A DNA stretch of 15,967 bases from Candidatus Pygmaiobacter gallistercoris. Its GTDB lineage: Bacteria > Bacillota > Clostridia > Oscillospirales > Ruminococcaceae. The position numbers were made by a program, and so were the translations under genes. The first letter of the stretch is position 1; every line of letters begins with the position of its first letter. Positions 7,220 to 13,697 of this stretch are shown here, piece after piece. The notes beneath the pieces were generated by a model. That model was not told the origin of the DNA. It did not search any database and saw nothing but the letters and a program-made list of their open reading frames with translations. The DNA is taken from assembly GCA_019113125.1 (NCBI GenBank), contig DXIA01000182.1:1-15967 (forward strand), written 5' to 3'.

Positions 7220-7248
7220 ATTATACCCTCTGCCGGGCAGGATGTCAA
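7220..7248 (-). promoter_or_regulatory. Consensus sigma-A promoter of the padR operon
   Basis: On the minus strand TTGACA (7248-7243), a 17-base spacer, and TATAAT (7225-7220): a perfect match to the sigma-A consensus in both boxes and spacing. The strength suggests that control is by repression. Confidence 0.92.
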
Positions 7249-7255
7249 GCGGACA

Positions 7256-7283
7256 GAAAAAGAGCCGGGCGATCTGCCCGGCT
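7256..7283 (-). terminator. Rho-independent terminator of the ATPase gene
   Basis: On the minus strand AGCCGGGC pairs with GCCCGGCT (7283-7276 with 7270-7263) around a 5-base loop, followed by CTTTTT. It ends just upstream of the -35 box of the padR promoter. Confidence 0.85.
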
Positions 7284-7296
7284 GAAGGGATGCAGT

Positions 7297-8373
7297 TCAG
7301 CAGTAGCTGCGGATGATCTGCTCGGTGACCGCGTCGATCTGCTCGAAATTCGCGGCGGATTTGTAGTATCCCTCGAGCAGGTCGTGGTACTGCTTTGCCT
7401 CTGCCTGCAGGTTGCTGGCCTGGGCGAAGAGGTCTCGGGCGGCCTTTCGGTTGAACCGCAGCCGTGCCCGGTGCGCCCGCAGCGCGTCGGTGCTCGCAAA
7501 CCGGGTGCAGTGGATCCGCCGCGCGCCGGCAAAGTCGAGGGGATGGAACCGGTTGCTGGTCACGAAGGCGAGGCTGAGATCAGGCAGCAGCAGGTGGTCG
7601 ATCTTGTCATAGGGGGCCATCGAACAGTAGCAGGTGATGACCCGGTGGCCCCGGCTGAGCGCCTCGTCGTGCAGCAGCTGCATCATCGCGCGGCTGGCGG
7701 CGCCCCCGTCGTCCTCGAGCAGAATGATGGTGTCGGCGACCTTGGTGACGGTGTCTGCGTAGCAGAGCGGGCCGCGCAGCGTGTTGGCCGAGAGCACCCG
7801 CAGCTCCTCTACCGCCCCCTCGCCCGATGCGGGCAGGTATTTTGATGCGAGGTGTTTTGCAAATCCGCGGGCCGCGTCGAGGTCGGTGCAGGCAAAGGAG
7901 ATCCGCAGGCTGTCGTCGAGCAGGCTGCCGGCGGCGGTGATATACCGCGCAGCCCGCGCCTGCAGCTTGCCGCACCGGTCGAAGAGATCGGCGACCTTCT
8001 GCTGATGGCCAAAGAGGTACGTCCCGTCAAGACAGTCGTAGAGCGAGACCACCGTCTCGACCGCGCCGGGACAGCCCGGCTCAAGGGTGTGGGGGGCGGT
8101 GGCGTCCACAATGCTGAACCTGCGGGCCGGGCAGACGACCCCATCCAGCGAGTCGGGATCAGAGGAGCAGTGGATCAGCTCCACCGTCTCCCCCTGTGCG
8201 GTCAGGTGGTCGGCGATCTTTGCCATCATCGTCGACTTTCCGCAGCCGGGCCCTGCCTTGATCAACAGGCTGCGCCAGCCCCCGCGCCGGCCCAGCATCT
8301 TGTCAAAATAGCCCGCAAAGCCGCAGGGCGCGAGCGCGCCCAGCAGAAAATCCAGTCTTTGCTTTTCCTCCAA
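7297..8373 (-). CDS. PRK06851-type P-loop ATPase with a degenerate second P-loop domain
   Basis: About 358 residues. The first domain has a Walker A GPGCGKST (about 41-48 from TTG 8373), then HCSSDPDSLDGV and FSIVDATAPHTLEP, which mark the family often annotated PRK06851 or 'ATPase/nucleotide kinase' in Firmicutes; its substrate is unknown to me. The C-terminal half repeats the layout: TIILLEDDGGAASRAMM aligns with the Walker A helix, CYCSMAPYDKIDH with the HCSSDPDSLDG block, and LAFVTSNRFHPLD with FSIVDATAPHTLE. The Walker A glycines and GKST are lost in this copy, so only the first domain should bind nucleotide. Start: GTG 8382 is separated by one base from AAGGAGG (8390-8384) and is unlikely; TTG 8373 is 10 bases away and preferred. 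It is followed by a terminator; no clear promoter was found upstream. Confidence 0.7.
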   Translation of the reverse strand: MEEKQRLDFLLGALAPCGFAGYFDKMLGRRGGWRSLLIKAGPGCGKSTMMAKIADHLTAQGETVELIHCSSDPDSLDGVVCPARRFSIVDATAPHTLEPGCPGAVETVVSLYDCLDGTYLFGHQQKVADLFDRCGKLQARAARYITAAGSLLDDSLRISFACTDLDAARGFAKHLASKYLPASGEGAVEELRVLSANTLRGPLCYADTVTKVADTIILLEDDGGAASRAMMQLLHDEALSRGHRVITCYCSMAPYDKIDHLLLPDLSLAFVTSNRFHPLDFAGARRIHCTRFASTDALRAHRARLRFNRKAARDLFAQASNLQAEAKQYHDLLEGYYKSAANFEQIDAVTEQIIRSYC

Positions 8374-8503
8374 CTCGATCACTCCTCCTTCAAAGCGGGC
8401 GGGATGTTGCCGGAAAAATCACCGGTTCCGGTCCCAGATTGCCCGGTTAAGCCATACTATTCCGCGCAGGGAGGGGTGGTTCCAGAGGAAAAGACGGATT
8501 TTT

Positions 8504-8542
8504 CAAAAAAAGAAAACGCCGCAGGTCATTGGACCTGCGGCG
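8504..8542 (-). terminator. Rho-independent terminator of the DUF4250 gene
   Basis: CGCCGCAGGTC (8517-8527) and GACCTGCGGCG (8532-8542) form a perfect 11-bp stem with a 4-base loop. On the minus strand it is followed by TTTTCTTTTTTT. Confidence 0.92.
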
Positions 8543-8552
8543 GGTTGCCGGC

Positions 8553-8729
8553 TCAGACAAAACGGTTCTGCGCCGGATCGTACAGATATCCGATGTCGGC
8601 CAGCTGGGAGACCAGCGCCTTCTCGTCGATGTCGAGGGTGCGGCAAAGATCATCCAGATCTTCGCAGAAGTCCCGCAGCTGGGTGTTGACATAGCTCAGC
8701 AGGAGAAACGGATCGTGCGGCAGTGACAT
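8553..8729 (-). CDS. DUF4250 domain-containing small protein
   Basis: 58 residues. The pattern P-DPFLLLSYVNTQLRDF near the start, and CRTLDIDEKALVSQLADIGY then YD--QNRFV at the end, match DUF4250, a small family of uncharacterised proteins common in Clostridia. The helical segment resembles a small helix-turn-helix (LDIDEKALVSQLADIGY), but no function is established. ATG 8729 is chosen because GAGGTG lies 5-6 bases upstream; the longer frame to 8801 runs through the promoter. It is monocistronic, with its own promoter and terminator, and divergent from dapF. Confidence 0.85.
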   Translation of the reverse strand: MSLPHDPFLLLSYVNTQLRDFCEDLDDLCRTLDIDEKALVSQLADIGYLYDPAQNRFV

Positions 8730-8784
8730 GGTAACACCTCGTTTCCTCAAAGGCTGGCCCCGTCTGGGGGTGCCGCAGTAGATA

Positions 8785-8812
8785 AGAATACCACAAAACA
8801 CGGAAAAATCAA
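8785..8812 (-). promoter_or_regulatory. Promoter of the DUF4250 gene
   Basis: On the minus strand TTGATT (8812-8807), a 16-base spacer and TATTCT (8790-8785), preceded by an extended -10 TGG. Transcription would start near 8778, about 49 bases before ATG 8729. Confidence 0.6.
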
Positions 8813-8902
8813 GGGACGGCGGTTGCGAATTTTTGGCCGGGGGTCTCTTTTTGATTTTTGCCGCATAGGATTTCGAATGGAAAAGAGAAGAGGGGGAGCA
8901 GT

Positions 8903-9772
8903 ATGATCAAGTTTACCAAGATGCAGGGAGCGGGCAATGATTTCATCCTGTTTGAAGAGGGCGGTCTGCCGCCGCAGGACGCGCTGGCCAGAGCAGTCTG
9001 TGACCGCCGGTTCGGCATCGGGGCGGACGGCATCCTGATTGCCGGGCAAAACGGTCAGGGCCGCCCCATCATGCAGTATTACAACAGCGACGGCAGCCGG
9101 GCGGCCTTCTGCGGCAACGGGCTGCGCTGCTTTGCACGGTATGCGCGGGAGAACGGCCTTGTGGAGCGGGACGCGTTTGTCGTCGAGACCGCAGCGGGCC
9201 ACCGCCGGGTCGAGCTGCACCGGGATGCGGCGGACCGGATCGATCGGGTCACGGTCGAGATGGGAATGCCGGAACTGCGGCCCTATGAGATCCCGGTGCT
9301 GCTTGCGGGCAAACAGGCGGTGGAGGTTCCGCTGCAGCTTGCGGGGGAGCGGGTTGTGCTGACCTGCCTGCGGGTCGGGGTGCCCCATGCGGTGCTCTTT
9401 GCCGATTGCCCGCCGGATGAGCACCGGATGCGACAACTCGGGGAGGCGATCGGCCGGCACCCGGCGTTTCCCGAGGGGATCAACCTCGACTTTGCGGTGC
9501 AGGAGGGACCGGCGTCTCTGCGGATCTTTACCTGGGAGCGGGGGGCGGGACACACCCTCGCCTGCGGCACCGGCTGCTGCGCCGTGGCGGAGGCGGCCCG
9601 GCTGTCCGGGCGCACCGACAGCAAAAAGCTGCGGATTGAGGCGGAGGGAGGCACCCTCTGGGTCGAGCGGCGGGAGGATGGACTCTGGCTGACCGGTCCG
9701 GCCCGCACCATCTGCACCGGTGCCCTCAGCCCGGAATGGGTCGTGGGGGTGCACGGGACGAAAAACAGTTGA
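8903..9772 (+). CDS. dapF: Diaminopimelate epimerase
   Basis: 289 residues, the normal DapF size. It interconverts LL- and meso-diaminopimelate for lysine and peptidoglycan synthesis in the cytoplasm, without a cofactor. The two catalytic cysteines are present: C70 in NSDGSRAAFCGNG and C221 in HTLACGTGCC. Also seen are the substrate-loop MQGAGNDF (N12), N61, INLDF (N194) and the ER pair of TWERGAG (212-213). Two positions differ from the common pattern: the loop usually reading GNPH is GVPH (V160), and the residue before TLACG is H217, where glutamate is common. GGGGGAG lies just upstream of ATG 8903. The upstream frame extension to 8858 has no ribosome binding site. No other lysine gene is nearby. 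Confidence 0.92.
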   Translation: MIKFTKMQGAGNDFILFEEGGLPPQDALARAVCDRRFGIGADGILIAGQNGQGRPIMQYYNSDGSRAAFCGNGLRCFARYARENGLVERDAFVVETAAGHRRVELHRDAADRIDRVTVEMGMPELRPYEIPVLLAGKQAVEVPLQLAGERVVLTCLRVGVPHAVLFADCPPDEHRMRQLGEAIGRHPAFPEGINLDFAVQEGPASLRIFTWERGAGHTLACGTGCCAVAEAARLSGRTDSKKLRIEAEGGTLWVERREDGLWLTGPARTICTGALSPEWVVGVHGTKNS

Positions 9773-9798
9773 CAACCGGGTCGGATTTGGGCGAAAAT
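9769..9798 (+). promoter_or_regulatory. Possible promoter of malQ overlapping the dapF stop
   Basis: A perfect -35 TTGACA (9769-9774) overlaps the dapF TGA. With an 18-base spacer the -10 would be GAAAAT (9793-9798), 4/6. The 5' leader then contains a GC-rich hairpin (GCGGGGC 9820-9826 with GCCCCGC 9833-9839) just before the malQ ribosome binding site. Confidence 0.4.
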
Positions 9799-9855
9799 GG
9801 AGGGGAGGAAAACCAAAAGGCGGGGCACGGTGGCCCCGCATCGGGAGGAATTTTT

Positions 9856-11328
9856 ATGCGCAGCAGCGGGATTCTGCTGCCGCTGAGCAGCCTGTCGTCG
9901 CCGCACGGCATCGGCTGTGCCGGCAGGGAGGCCTATCGGTTTGTCGATTTTCTGAAAGCCGCGGGACAGCGGTACTGGCAGATTCTGCCGCTGGGCCCCA
10001 CCGGCTACGGGGACAGCCCCTACCAGAGCTTTTCGGCCTTTGCCGGCAGCCCCTACTACATCGACCTCGACGATCTGGCCGAGCGGGGACTGCTGACCAC
10101 GGCGGAGATCGATGCCGTTGATTTTGGGGCGGATCCCGGCCGGGTCGATTACGGCCTGCTGTTTGAAAACCGCTTTGGACTGCTGAAACGGGCGGCCGGG
10201 CGGATGGATCCGCAGGACCCGGCGCTCACCGCGTTTTTCGCTGAGAACGCCGACTGGCTGGAGGACTACGCCCTCTTCATGGCGCTCAAGGAGGAGCGGG
10301 GGCAGGTCGGCTTTCAGCGCTGGCCCGCCGCGCTGTGCGGCCGCCATCCCCGCGCACTGGCTGCCGCCCGCCGCCGGCTCGCCGACGAGATCTTTTTCTG
10401 GAAGGCGGCCCAGTATCTGTTCTTTGACCAGTGGACGAAACTCAAGGCGTACGCCAACCAAAAGGGGATCCGGATCATCGGGGATCTGCCGATCTATGTC
10501 TCGCCGGACTCCGCCGATCTGTGGGCGAACGGGCCGCTGTTCCAGCTGGACGCGCGGGGCCGCCCGTCCGAGGTCGCGGGGGTGCCGCCGGACGCCTTTT
10601 CCGATGAGGGACAGCTGTGGGGCAACCCGCTGTACGACTGGAAGGCGCACAAGAAACAGGGGTACCGCTGGTGGCTGCGCCGGCTCGCCGTCGCGGCGAG
10701 CCTGTATGATCTGATTCGGATCGACCATTTCAGGGGGGTTGAGAGCTACTACGCGATCCCAGCGGGGGCAAAGAACGCGGTACACGGCCGCTGGCAGAAG
10801 GGACCGGGAATGGACTTTGTCGGCGCGATCCGCTCACAGCTGCCGCAGCTGGGCATCATCGCGGAGGATCTCGGCCTTCTGACCCCGGCGGTGCGCCGGC
10901 TGCTCGCGGCGAGCGGATTTCCCGGCATGAAGGTGCTGCAGTTTGCCTTTGATCCGTCGGGCAGGAGCGACTATCTGCCCTTCCGCTATCCCCGCAATAC
11001 GGTGGTCTACACCGGTACCCACGACAACACCACCACCGAGGACTGGCAGCGGAGTGCAGATCCGCGCGAGGTGGCATTTGCCCGGCGGTACCTCGATGTC
11101 CCACAGGGGGAGAGCGTGACCCCCGCGATGATCCGGGCGGCACTGGGCAGCGTCGCCGACACCTGCATCATCCCGATGCAGGACTATCTCGCGCTCGGAA
11201 AAGAGGGCCGGATCAACACCCCCGGCACACTGGGGGGCAACTGGACCTGGCGGATGTTGCCGGGGACGGTGAACCGGGCCCTCGCAAAGCAGATCCGGGC
11301 GCTGACCCGGCTGTACGGCAGAATTTGA
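9856..11328 (+). CDS. malQ: 4-alpha-glucanotransferase (amylomaltase, GH77)
   Basis: 490 residues, typical of bacterial amylomaltase. It transfers alpha-1,4-glucan segments between maltodextrins in the cytoplasm, in glycogen/maltose metabolism. N-terminal SSGILLPLSSLSSPHGIG and QILPLGPTGYGDSPYQSFSA are family signatures. Catalytic residues are visible: the nucleophile D290 in RIDHFRG, the acid/base E337 in AEDLG, and the transition-state stabiliser D390 in THDN. The 250s loop region contains DLPIYVSPDSADLWAN, and the protein ends with the GTLGGNWTWRM block. ATG 9856 has GGGAGGA 6 bases upstream. It lies 83 bases after dapF and may be cotranscribed with it or use the TTGACA promoter at 9769. 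No other glycogen genes are in the window. Confidence 0.95.
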   Translation: MRSSGILLPLSSLSSPHGIGCAGREAYRFVDFLKAAGQRYWQILPLGPTGYGDSPYQSFSAFAGSPYYIDLDDLAERGLLTTAEIDAVDFGADPGRVDYGLLFENRFGLLKRAAGRMDPQDPALTAFFAENADWLEDYALFMALKEERGQVGFQRWPAALCGRHPRALAAARRRLADEIFFWKAAQYLFFDQWTKLKAYANQKGIRIIGDLPIYVSPDSADLWANGPLFQLDARGRPSEVAGVPPDAFSDEGQLWGNPLYDWKAHKKQGYRWWLRRLAVAASLYDLIRIDHFRGVESYYAIPAGAKNAVHGRWQKGPGMDFVGAIRSQLPQLGIIAEDLGLLTPAVRRLLAASGFPGMKVLQFAFDPSGRSDYLPFRYPRNTVVYTGTHDNTTTEDWQRSADPREVAFARRYLDVPQGESVTPAMIRAALGSVADTCIIPMQDYLALGKEGRINTPGTLGGNWTWRMLPGTVNRALAKQIRALTRLYGRI

Positions 11329-11331
11329 GGA

Positions 11332-11373
11332 CAAAAAAACAGACGAAGGAATAACCTTCGTCTGTTTTGTTTA
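11332..11373. terminator. Bidirectional Rho-independent terminator
   Basis: AAAACAGACGAAGG (11336-11349) pairs with CCTTCGTCTGTTTT (11355-11368) around AATAA. An A-run on the left and T-rich sequence on the right let it end both malQ (plus) and the kinase gene (minus). Confidence 0.92.
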
Positions 11374-11958
11374 TTCGGACTCGAGCAGCGGCAGGATCCG
11401 CGCGAGCGACGCGTCCGCCATCTCGTCGGTCGAGTTGTAGTAGAGCAGAAGATTCTCGCTGGTCTTCGGATCGCCAAGGGTGTCGGGGATGCTGAAATCA
11501 ATCCCCTTGATGTACTCATCCCAGTGCTCCAGTTTCCAGGTGTCCCGGTCGGAGTTGCGGCCGATCATCCGCTGATGGCAGACCTCGGGGTCGGTGACGA
11601 TCCAGATGACCACCAACTTTGCCCCCATGCCGTCCAGCTTGTCCCGCAGCGCCCTCATATAGGCGGCGTCCCGCACCTCACGGCTGAAGGGGGCGTTGAT
11701 GAGAACGGTGTCGTCGTAGTTCAGCGCCTCAAACCCGAGGGCGAGGATGACCTCGTATTCATAATCCCGGATATTGGCCTCAAAGAAGTCGGAGCTGCGG
11801 TTGTAGGGCTGCCCCGCCACCGCAAAGATCTGTTTTGAGAGCGGAATCAGGGTGTCCTTGTCTAGATAAACGACATGGCTGAGGGCGGTGGCAAGCCGTT
11901 TGGAGAGCCGCGTTTTGCCACAGCCGGGAGGAGAGGTGACGAGAATCATCTTTTTCAT
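11371..11958 (-). CDS. P-loop kinase-like ATP-binding protein (AAA_33/zeta-toxin-like)
   Basis: 195 residues starting MKKMILVTSPPGCGKTRLSK. The Walker A SPPGCGKT is at residues 9-16, with serine where glycine is usual at its first position. VVYLDKDTL, a conserved-looking VLINAPFSREVRD and a VVIWIVTDPEVCHQRMIGRN segment follow the order of small P-loop kinases: the NMP-kinase-like/AAA_33 group that includes zeta toxins and shikimate/gluconate kinase relatives. The substrate is unknown; no antitoxin-like gene is adjacent, so a toxin role is not supported. ATG 11958 is chosen because AAGGAGG lies just upstream; the longer frame to 12003 has no ribosome binding site. A good promoter lies upstream and a shared terminator follows, so it is probably monocistronic. 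Confidence 0.7.
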   Translation of the reverse strand: MKKMILVTSPPGCGKTRLSKRLATALSHVVYLDKDTLIPLSKQIFAVAGQPYNRSSDFFEANIRDYEYEVILALGFEALNYDDTVLINAPFSREVRDAAYMRALRDKLDGMGAKLVVIWIVTDPEVCHQRMIGRNSDRDTWKLEHWDEYIKGIDFSIPDTLGDPKTSENLLLYYNSTDEMADASLARILPLLESE

Positions 11959-12018
11959 GCGCGACCTCCTTGGGGCCCGGGGTTGATTGAAAAGCAGATA
12001 CAAGCCGATATCACGCCT

Positions 12019-12047
12019 ATTCTATCACATTCTGCGGCAAATGTCGA
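12019..12047 (-). promoter_or_regulatory. Sigma-A promoter of the P-loop kinase gene
   Basis: On the minus strand TCGACA (12047-12042, 5/6), a 17-base spacer and TAGAAT (12024-12019, 5/6), with TGA directly before the -10 (extended -10). Transcription would start near 12012, leaving a leader of about 54 bases. Confidence 0.75.
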
Positions 12048-12068
12048 TTTGTTCGCAAAAAATTATAA

Positions 12069-12401
12069 TCAATCAAGACCGGTGGCGAGCAGCGGGATCA
12101 GATTGATGACCGGCTCCTCGTAGGGATGCGCCTGTTTGACCAGTTCGATCGTCCGTTTTGCCTGTGAAAAAAGGCAACAGATCTCGATTTTCAGCTCATC
12201 TGCGCGGCAGAGCTCCCCGACCGCTCCGAGAAACGGATGGGTGCCCTCCAGCGGCCGCCAGTAACCGGTCACCCGGCTGACCGAGAGACACTGATCATAC
12301 CGTCCGATATGCCCGGCGTCGGCCGCGGCGAGCGCCTGCCGCACCGGCTCAAAAAAATCCTCCGGGACAAAGATCTCGAGCTTGCAGTACTTGGGTTCCA
12401 T
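12069..12401 (-). CDS. Stand-alone NIF3/YqfO-like domain protein
   Basis: 110 residues. The arrangement YCKLEIFVPEDF, then an AGHIGRYD pattern, YWRPLEGTHPFLG, and AHPYEEPVINLIPL matches the short NIF3-like/YqfO middle domain, a CutA-like ferredoxin fold that also occurs as a free-standing protein, often annotated 'NGG1p-interacting factor NIF3'. The dinuclear-metal domains of full-length NIF3 are absent. The function of the free domain is not known. ATG 12401 shares one base with the stop of the upstream Crp/Fnr gene (TGATG), with GGAGG 7 bases before it. The two are therefore translationally coupled and probably function together. No obvious terminator follows. Confidence 0.78.
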   Translation of the reverse strand: MEPKYCKLEIFVPEDFFEPVRQALAAADAGHIGRYDQCLSVSRVTGYWRPLEGTHPFLGAVGELCRADELKIEICCLFSQAKRTIELVKQAHPYEEPVINLIPLLATGLD

Positions 12402-13102
12402 CACAGTTCCTCCTCAAATCCCTGCAGAAAGCGGTCAGTCAGGGTAAAATGGCTGCGCCGGAAGGAGATCAAACCGTCGTCCCGCAGCCTGCCCAGCATC
12501 GAGGACATCGCGCTGCGGTCGACGCAGAGATAGTCGGCGAGCTGCTGGCGGTCAAACGGAATGGTAAAGCTGCGGCTGCCGCAGAGCTGGTACTGCTCAA
12601 ACAGATAGGAGAGCAGTTTTTCCCGGGTGCTGCGCTTGGACAGATGCCCGATCCGGCGGCTGAGCAGCAGGTCCTTTTCGGCGAGCACCGCGAGCATGTT
12701 CGAGATGAGGACGGCCTGATACTGTTCAAGACCGGCATGGGGGGAGAGCAGCCGCCGGAACGCGAGCCAGAGCACCCGGCAGCCGCCGGCAGCCCGCACA
12801 CAGATGTCGGTGGGCAGCGGGCCGGATACCGCACAGGCAAACGCCTCGCCAAAGAGGTCGGGCGGCTCGAGCTCGGTGAGCAGGGTGCGGGTGCCGGAGT
12901 ACTCCTCTCGCAGCACATGGGCGCGCCCCTCCAGCAGAATGCCGATTTTTCCCCTCGCACCCTCCGGGCGCAGCAGCAATGCATTCTGAAAATAGCTCCG
13001 CCGCTGCCCGTCGAGCAGGGCGAGAATCTCATCAAAGCGCTCCGGCGCCAGACCGGAAAAGAGCCGGCAGGCGGCGAGCGTCTCGCGCTCCTGTGATTGC
13101 AA
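12401..13102 (-). CDS. Crp/Fnr family transcriptional regulator
   Basis: 233 residues from TTG 13102. The N-terminal cyclic-nucleotide-binding fold spans about residues 10-130 (CRLFSGL, GILLEGRAHV, LTELEPPDLFGEAFA). A long dimerisation helix follows, then a helix-turn-helix FDRQQLADYLCVDRSAMSSM continuing LGRLRDDGLISF near the C-terminus. No N-terminal four-cysteine Fe-S motif of classic Fnr is visible, so the signal could be a ligand, heme or cysteine chemistry. TTG 13102 is preferred because GGGGGG lies 6 bases upstream; the frame is open to 13165, but that part overlaps the promoter. It is coupled to the NIF3-like gene and follows a ferredoxin operon whose promoter carries a CRP/FNR-type dyad, its likely target. 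Confidence 0.87.
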   Translation of the reverse strand: MQSQERETLAACRLFSGLAPERFDEILALLDGQRRSYFQNALLLRPEGARGKIGILLEGRAHVLREEYSGTRTLLTELEPPDLFGEAFACAVSGPLPTDICVRAAGGCRVLWLAFRRLLSPHAGLEQYQAVLISNMLAVLAEKDLLLSRRIGHLSKRSTREKLLSYLFEQYQLCGSRSFTIPFDRQQLADYLCVDRSAMSSMLGRLRDDGLISFRRSHFTLTDRFLQGFEEEL

Positions 13103-13141
13103 GCAGATCCCCCCAAAAAATAATGCTGTCGCCACTATACT

Positions 13142-13170
13142 ACTATATTTGCCGCCGGCAGGCAAATTAA
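13142..13170 (-). promoter_or_regulatory. Promoter of the Crp/Fnr gene
   Basis: On the minus strand TTAATT (13170-13165, 3/6), a 17-base spacer and TATAGT (13147-13142, 5/6). A second TATAGT follows eight bases downstream (13139-13134). Transcription would begin near 13135, about 33 bases before TTG 13102. Confidence 0.45.
13148..13166. promoter_or_regulatory. Dyad in the spacer of the Crp/Fnr gene promoter
   Basis: TTTGCC (13148-13153), seven bases, GGCAAA (13161-13166). The perfect 6-bp arms fill the -10/-35 spacer, a place where a bound protein would interfere with RNA polymerase. It could be an autorepression site. It differs from the TGTTG-N6-CAACA dyad upstream of the ferredoxin gene. 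Confidence 0.4.
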
Positions 13171-13198
13171 AAAAGGTTCCTGTGAAAAACAGGAACCT
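13169..13198 (-). terminator. Rho-independent terminator of the ferredoxin operon
   Basis: On the minus strand AGGTTCCTG (13198-13190) pairs with CAGGAACCT (13182-13174) around a 7-base loop, followed by a run of six T. It begins a few bases past the TGA at 13207 and separates this operon from the Crp/Fnr gene. Confidence 0.9.
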
Positions 13199-13206
13199 CG
13201 TAAAGT

Positions 13207-13692
13207 TCAGCGGCTGAGCAGTTCGAGCGCATACCGGCCGCAGTCGGCGATCAGCTGCTGCATCCGCTCGGCCTCAAACGGATAGCCGAGCGCGAAGAGC
13301 GAGAGATAAAGGTGGGCGAGCAGCGCGGAATCCTGCTCCCCCGCGGCGAGGGCCAGCCGGGCCAGCGCGCCGAGCGAAGAGAGCAGCGCAAGCCGCAGCG
13401 CGGTGCGCGCGCGGTCGGATTCGGCGAGCAGCTCCCGCAGCGGGTATTCCGCGGTCCGCCCGCAGGGACAGGCGCAGCTCGCGCAGGAGGGCACCAGCCG
13501 GTCCTTGGCTGCCCGCAGTGCCAGAATAGCCGCCTGCAGCGTCTCTTCCGGCGCGGTCTGCCCGGTGAGGGCGAGCCCCTCCAGCATCGCGCGGTCGGTC
13601 TCGGGATCGGGGGACTCGTTCTCGGCGGCACGGCCGAGGGCGATCAGCGCGCCGATCAGTTCGTTCTGAAAGATCATTTCAAGCTGTTCCAT
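13207..13692 (-). CDS. Small helical protein with a C-x2-C-x-C-x-C motif, ferredoxin partner
   Basis: 161 residues, mostly helical and leucine/alanine-rich, with no clear membrane segments. The notable feature is SCASCACPCGRT (about 69-80), with cysteines at 70, 73, 75 and 77 that could bind a metal or Fe-S centre. From memory, a CxxCxxPCGRTxDY-like motif occurs in small proteins or N-terminal regions associated with Hcp (hydroxylamine reductase) genes in Clostridia; this is unverified. ATG 13692 is preferred over GTG 13701: GGAG lies 8 bases before the ATG but directly abuts the GTG. The ATG lies 6 bases after the upstream ferredoxin TGA (13700-13698), so the two are tightly coupled. The operon ends at the terminator 13169-13198. 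Function unknown; a redox or repair role is inferred from context only. Confidence 0.7.
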   Translation of the reverse strand: MEQLEMIFQNELIGALIALGRAAENESPDPETDRAMLEGLALTGQTAPEETLQAAILALRAAKDRLVPSCASCACPCGRTAEYPLRELLAESDRARTALRLALLSSLGALARLALAAGEQDSALLAHLYLSLFALGYPFEAERMQQLIADCGRYALELLSR

Positions 13693-13697
13693 CGCGC

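Noticed and set aside
8421..8432. ACCGG-NN-CCGGT near-palindrome upstream of the ATPase gene
   Set aside because: Short GC-rich palindromes are frequent in this genome, and no promoter elements were found to place it as an operator.
8453..8460. CATACTAT on the plus strand, resembling a sporulation sigma -10
   Set aside because: There is no plus-strand gene until dapF at 8903, no matching -35 was found, and it points into the minus-strand DUF4250 gene and its terminator.
8747..10785. Long minus-strand open frames (364 and 500 residues) over dapF and malQ
   Set aside because: Both overlap genes with visible catalytic residues on the plus strand and contain no conserved motif.
11371..11958. 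P-loop kinase as a zeta-type toxin of a toxin-antitoxin pair
   Set aside because: No small antitoxin gene is adjacent; the gene has its own promoter and terminator, so an ordinary small-molecule kinase is as likely.
11983..12076. 8-bp inverted repeat TTGATTGA (11983-11990) and TCAATCAA (12069-12076) flanking the kinase promoter
   Set aside because: The arms are 78 bases apart, short and AT-rich, and one overlaps the stop codon of the NIF3-like gene; a chance match is likely.
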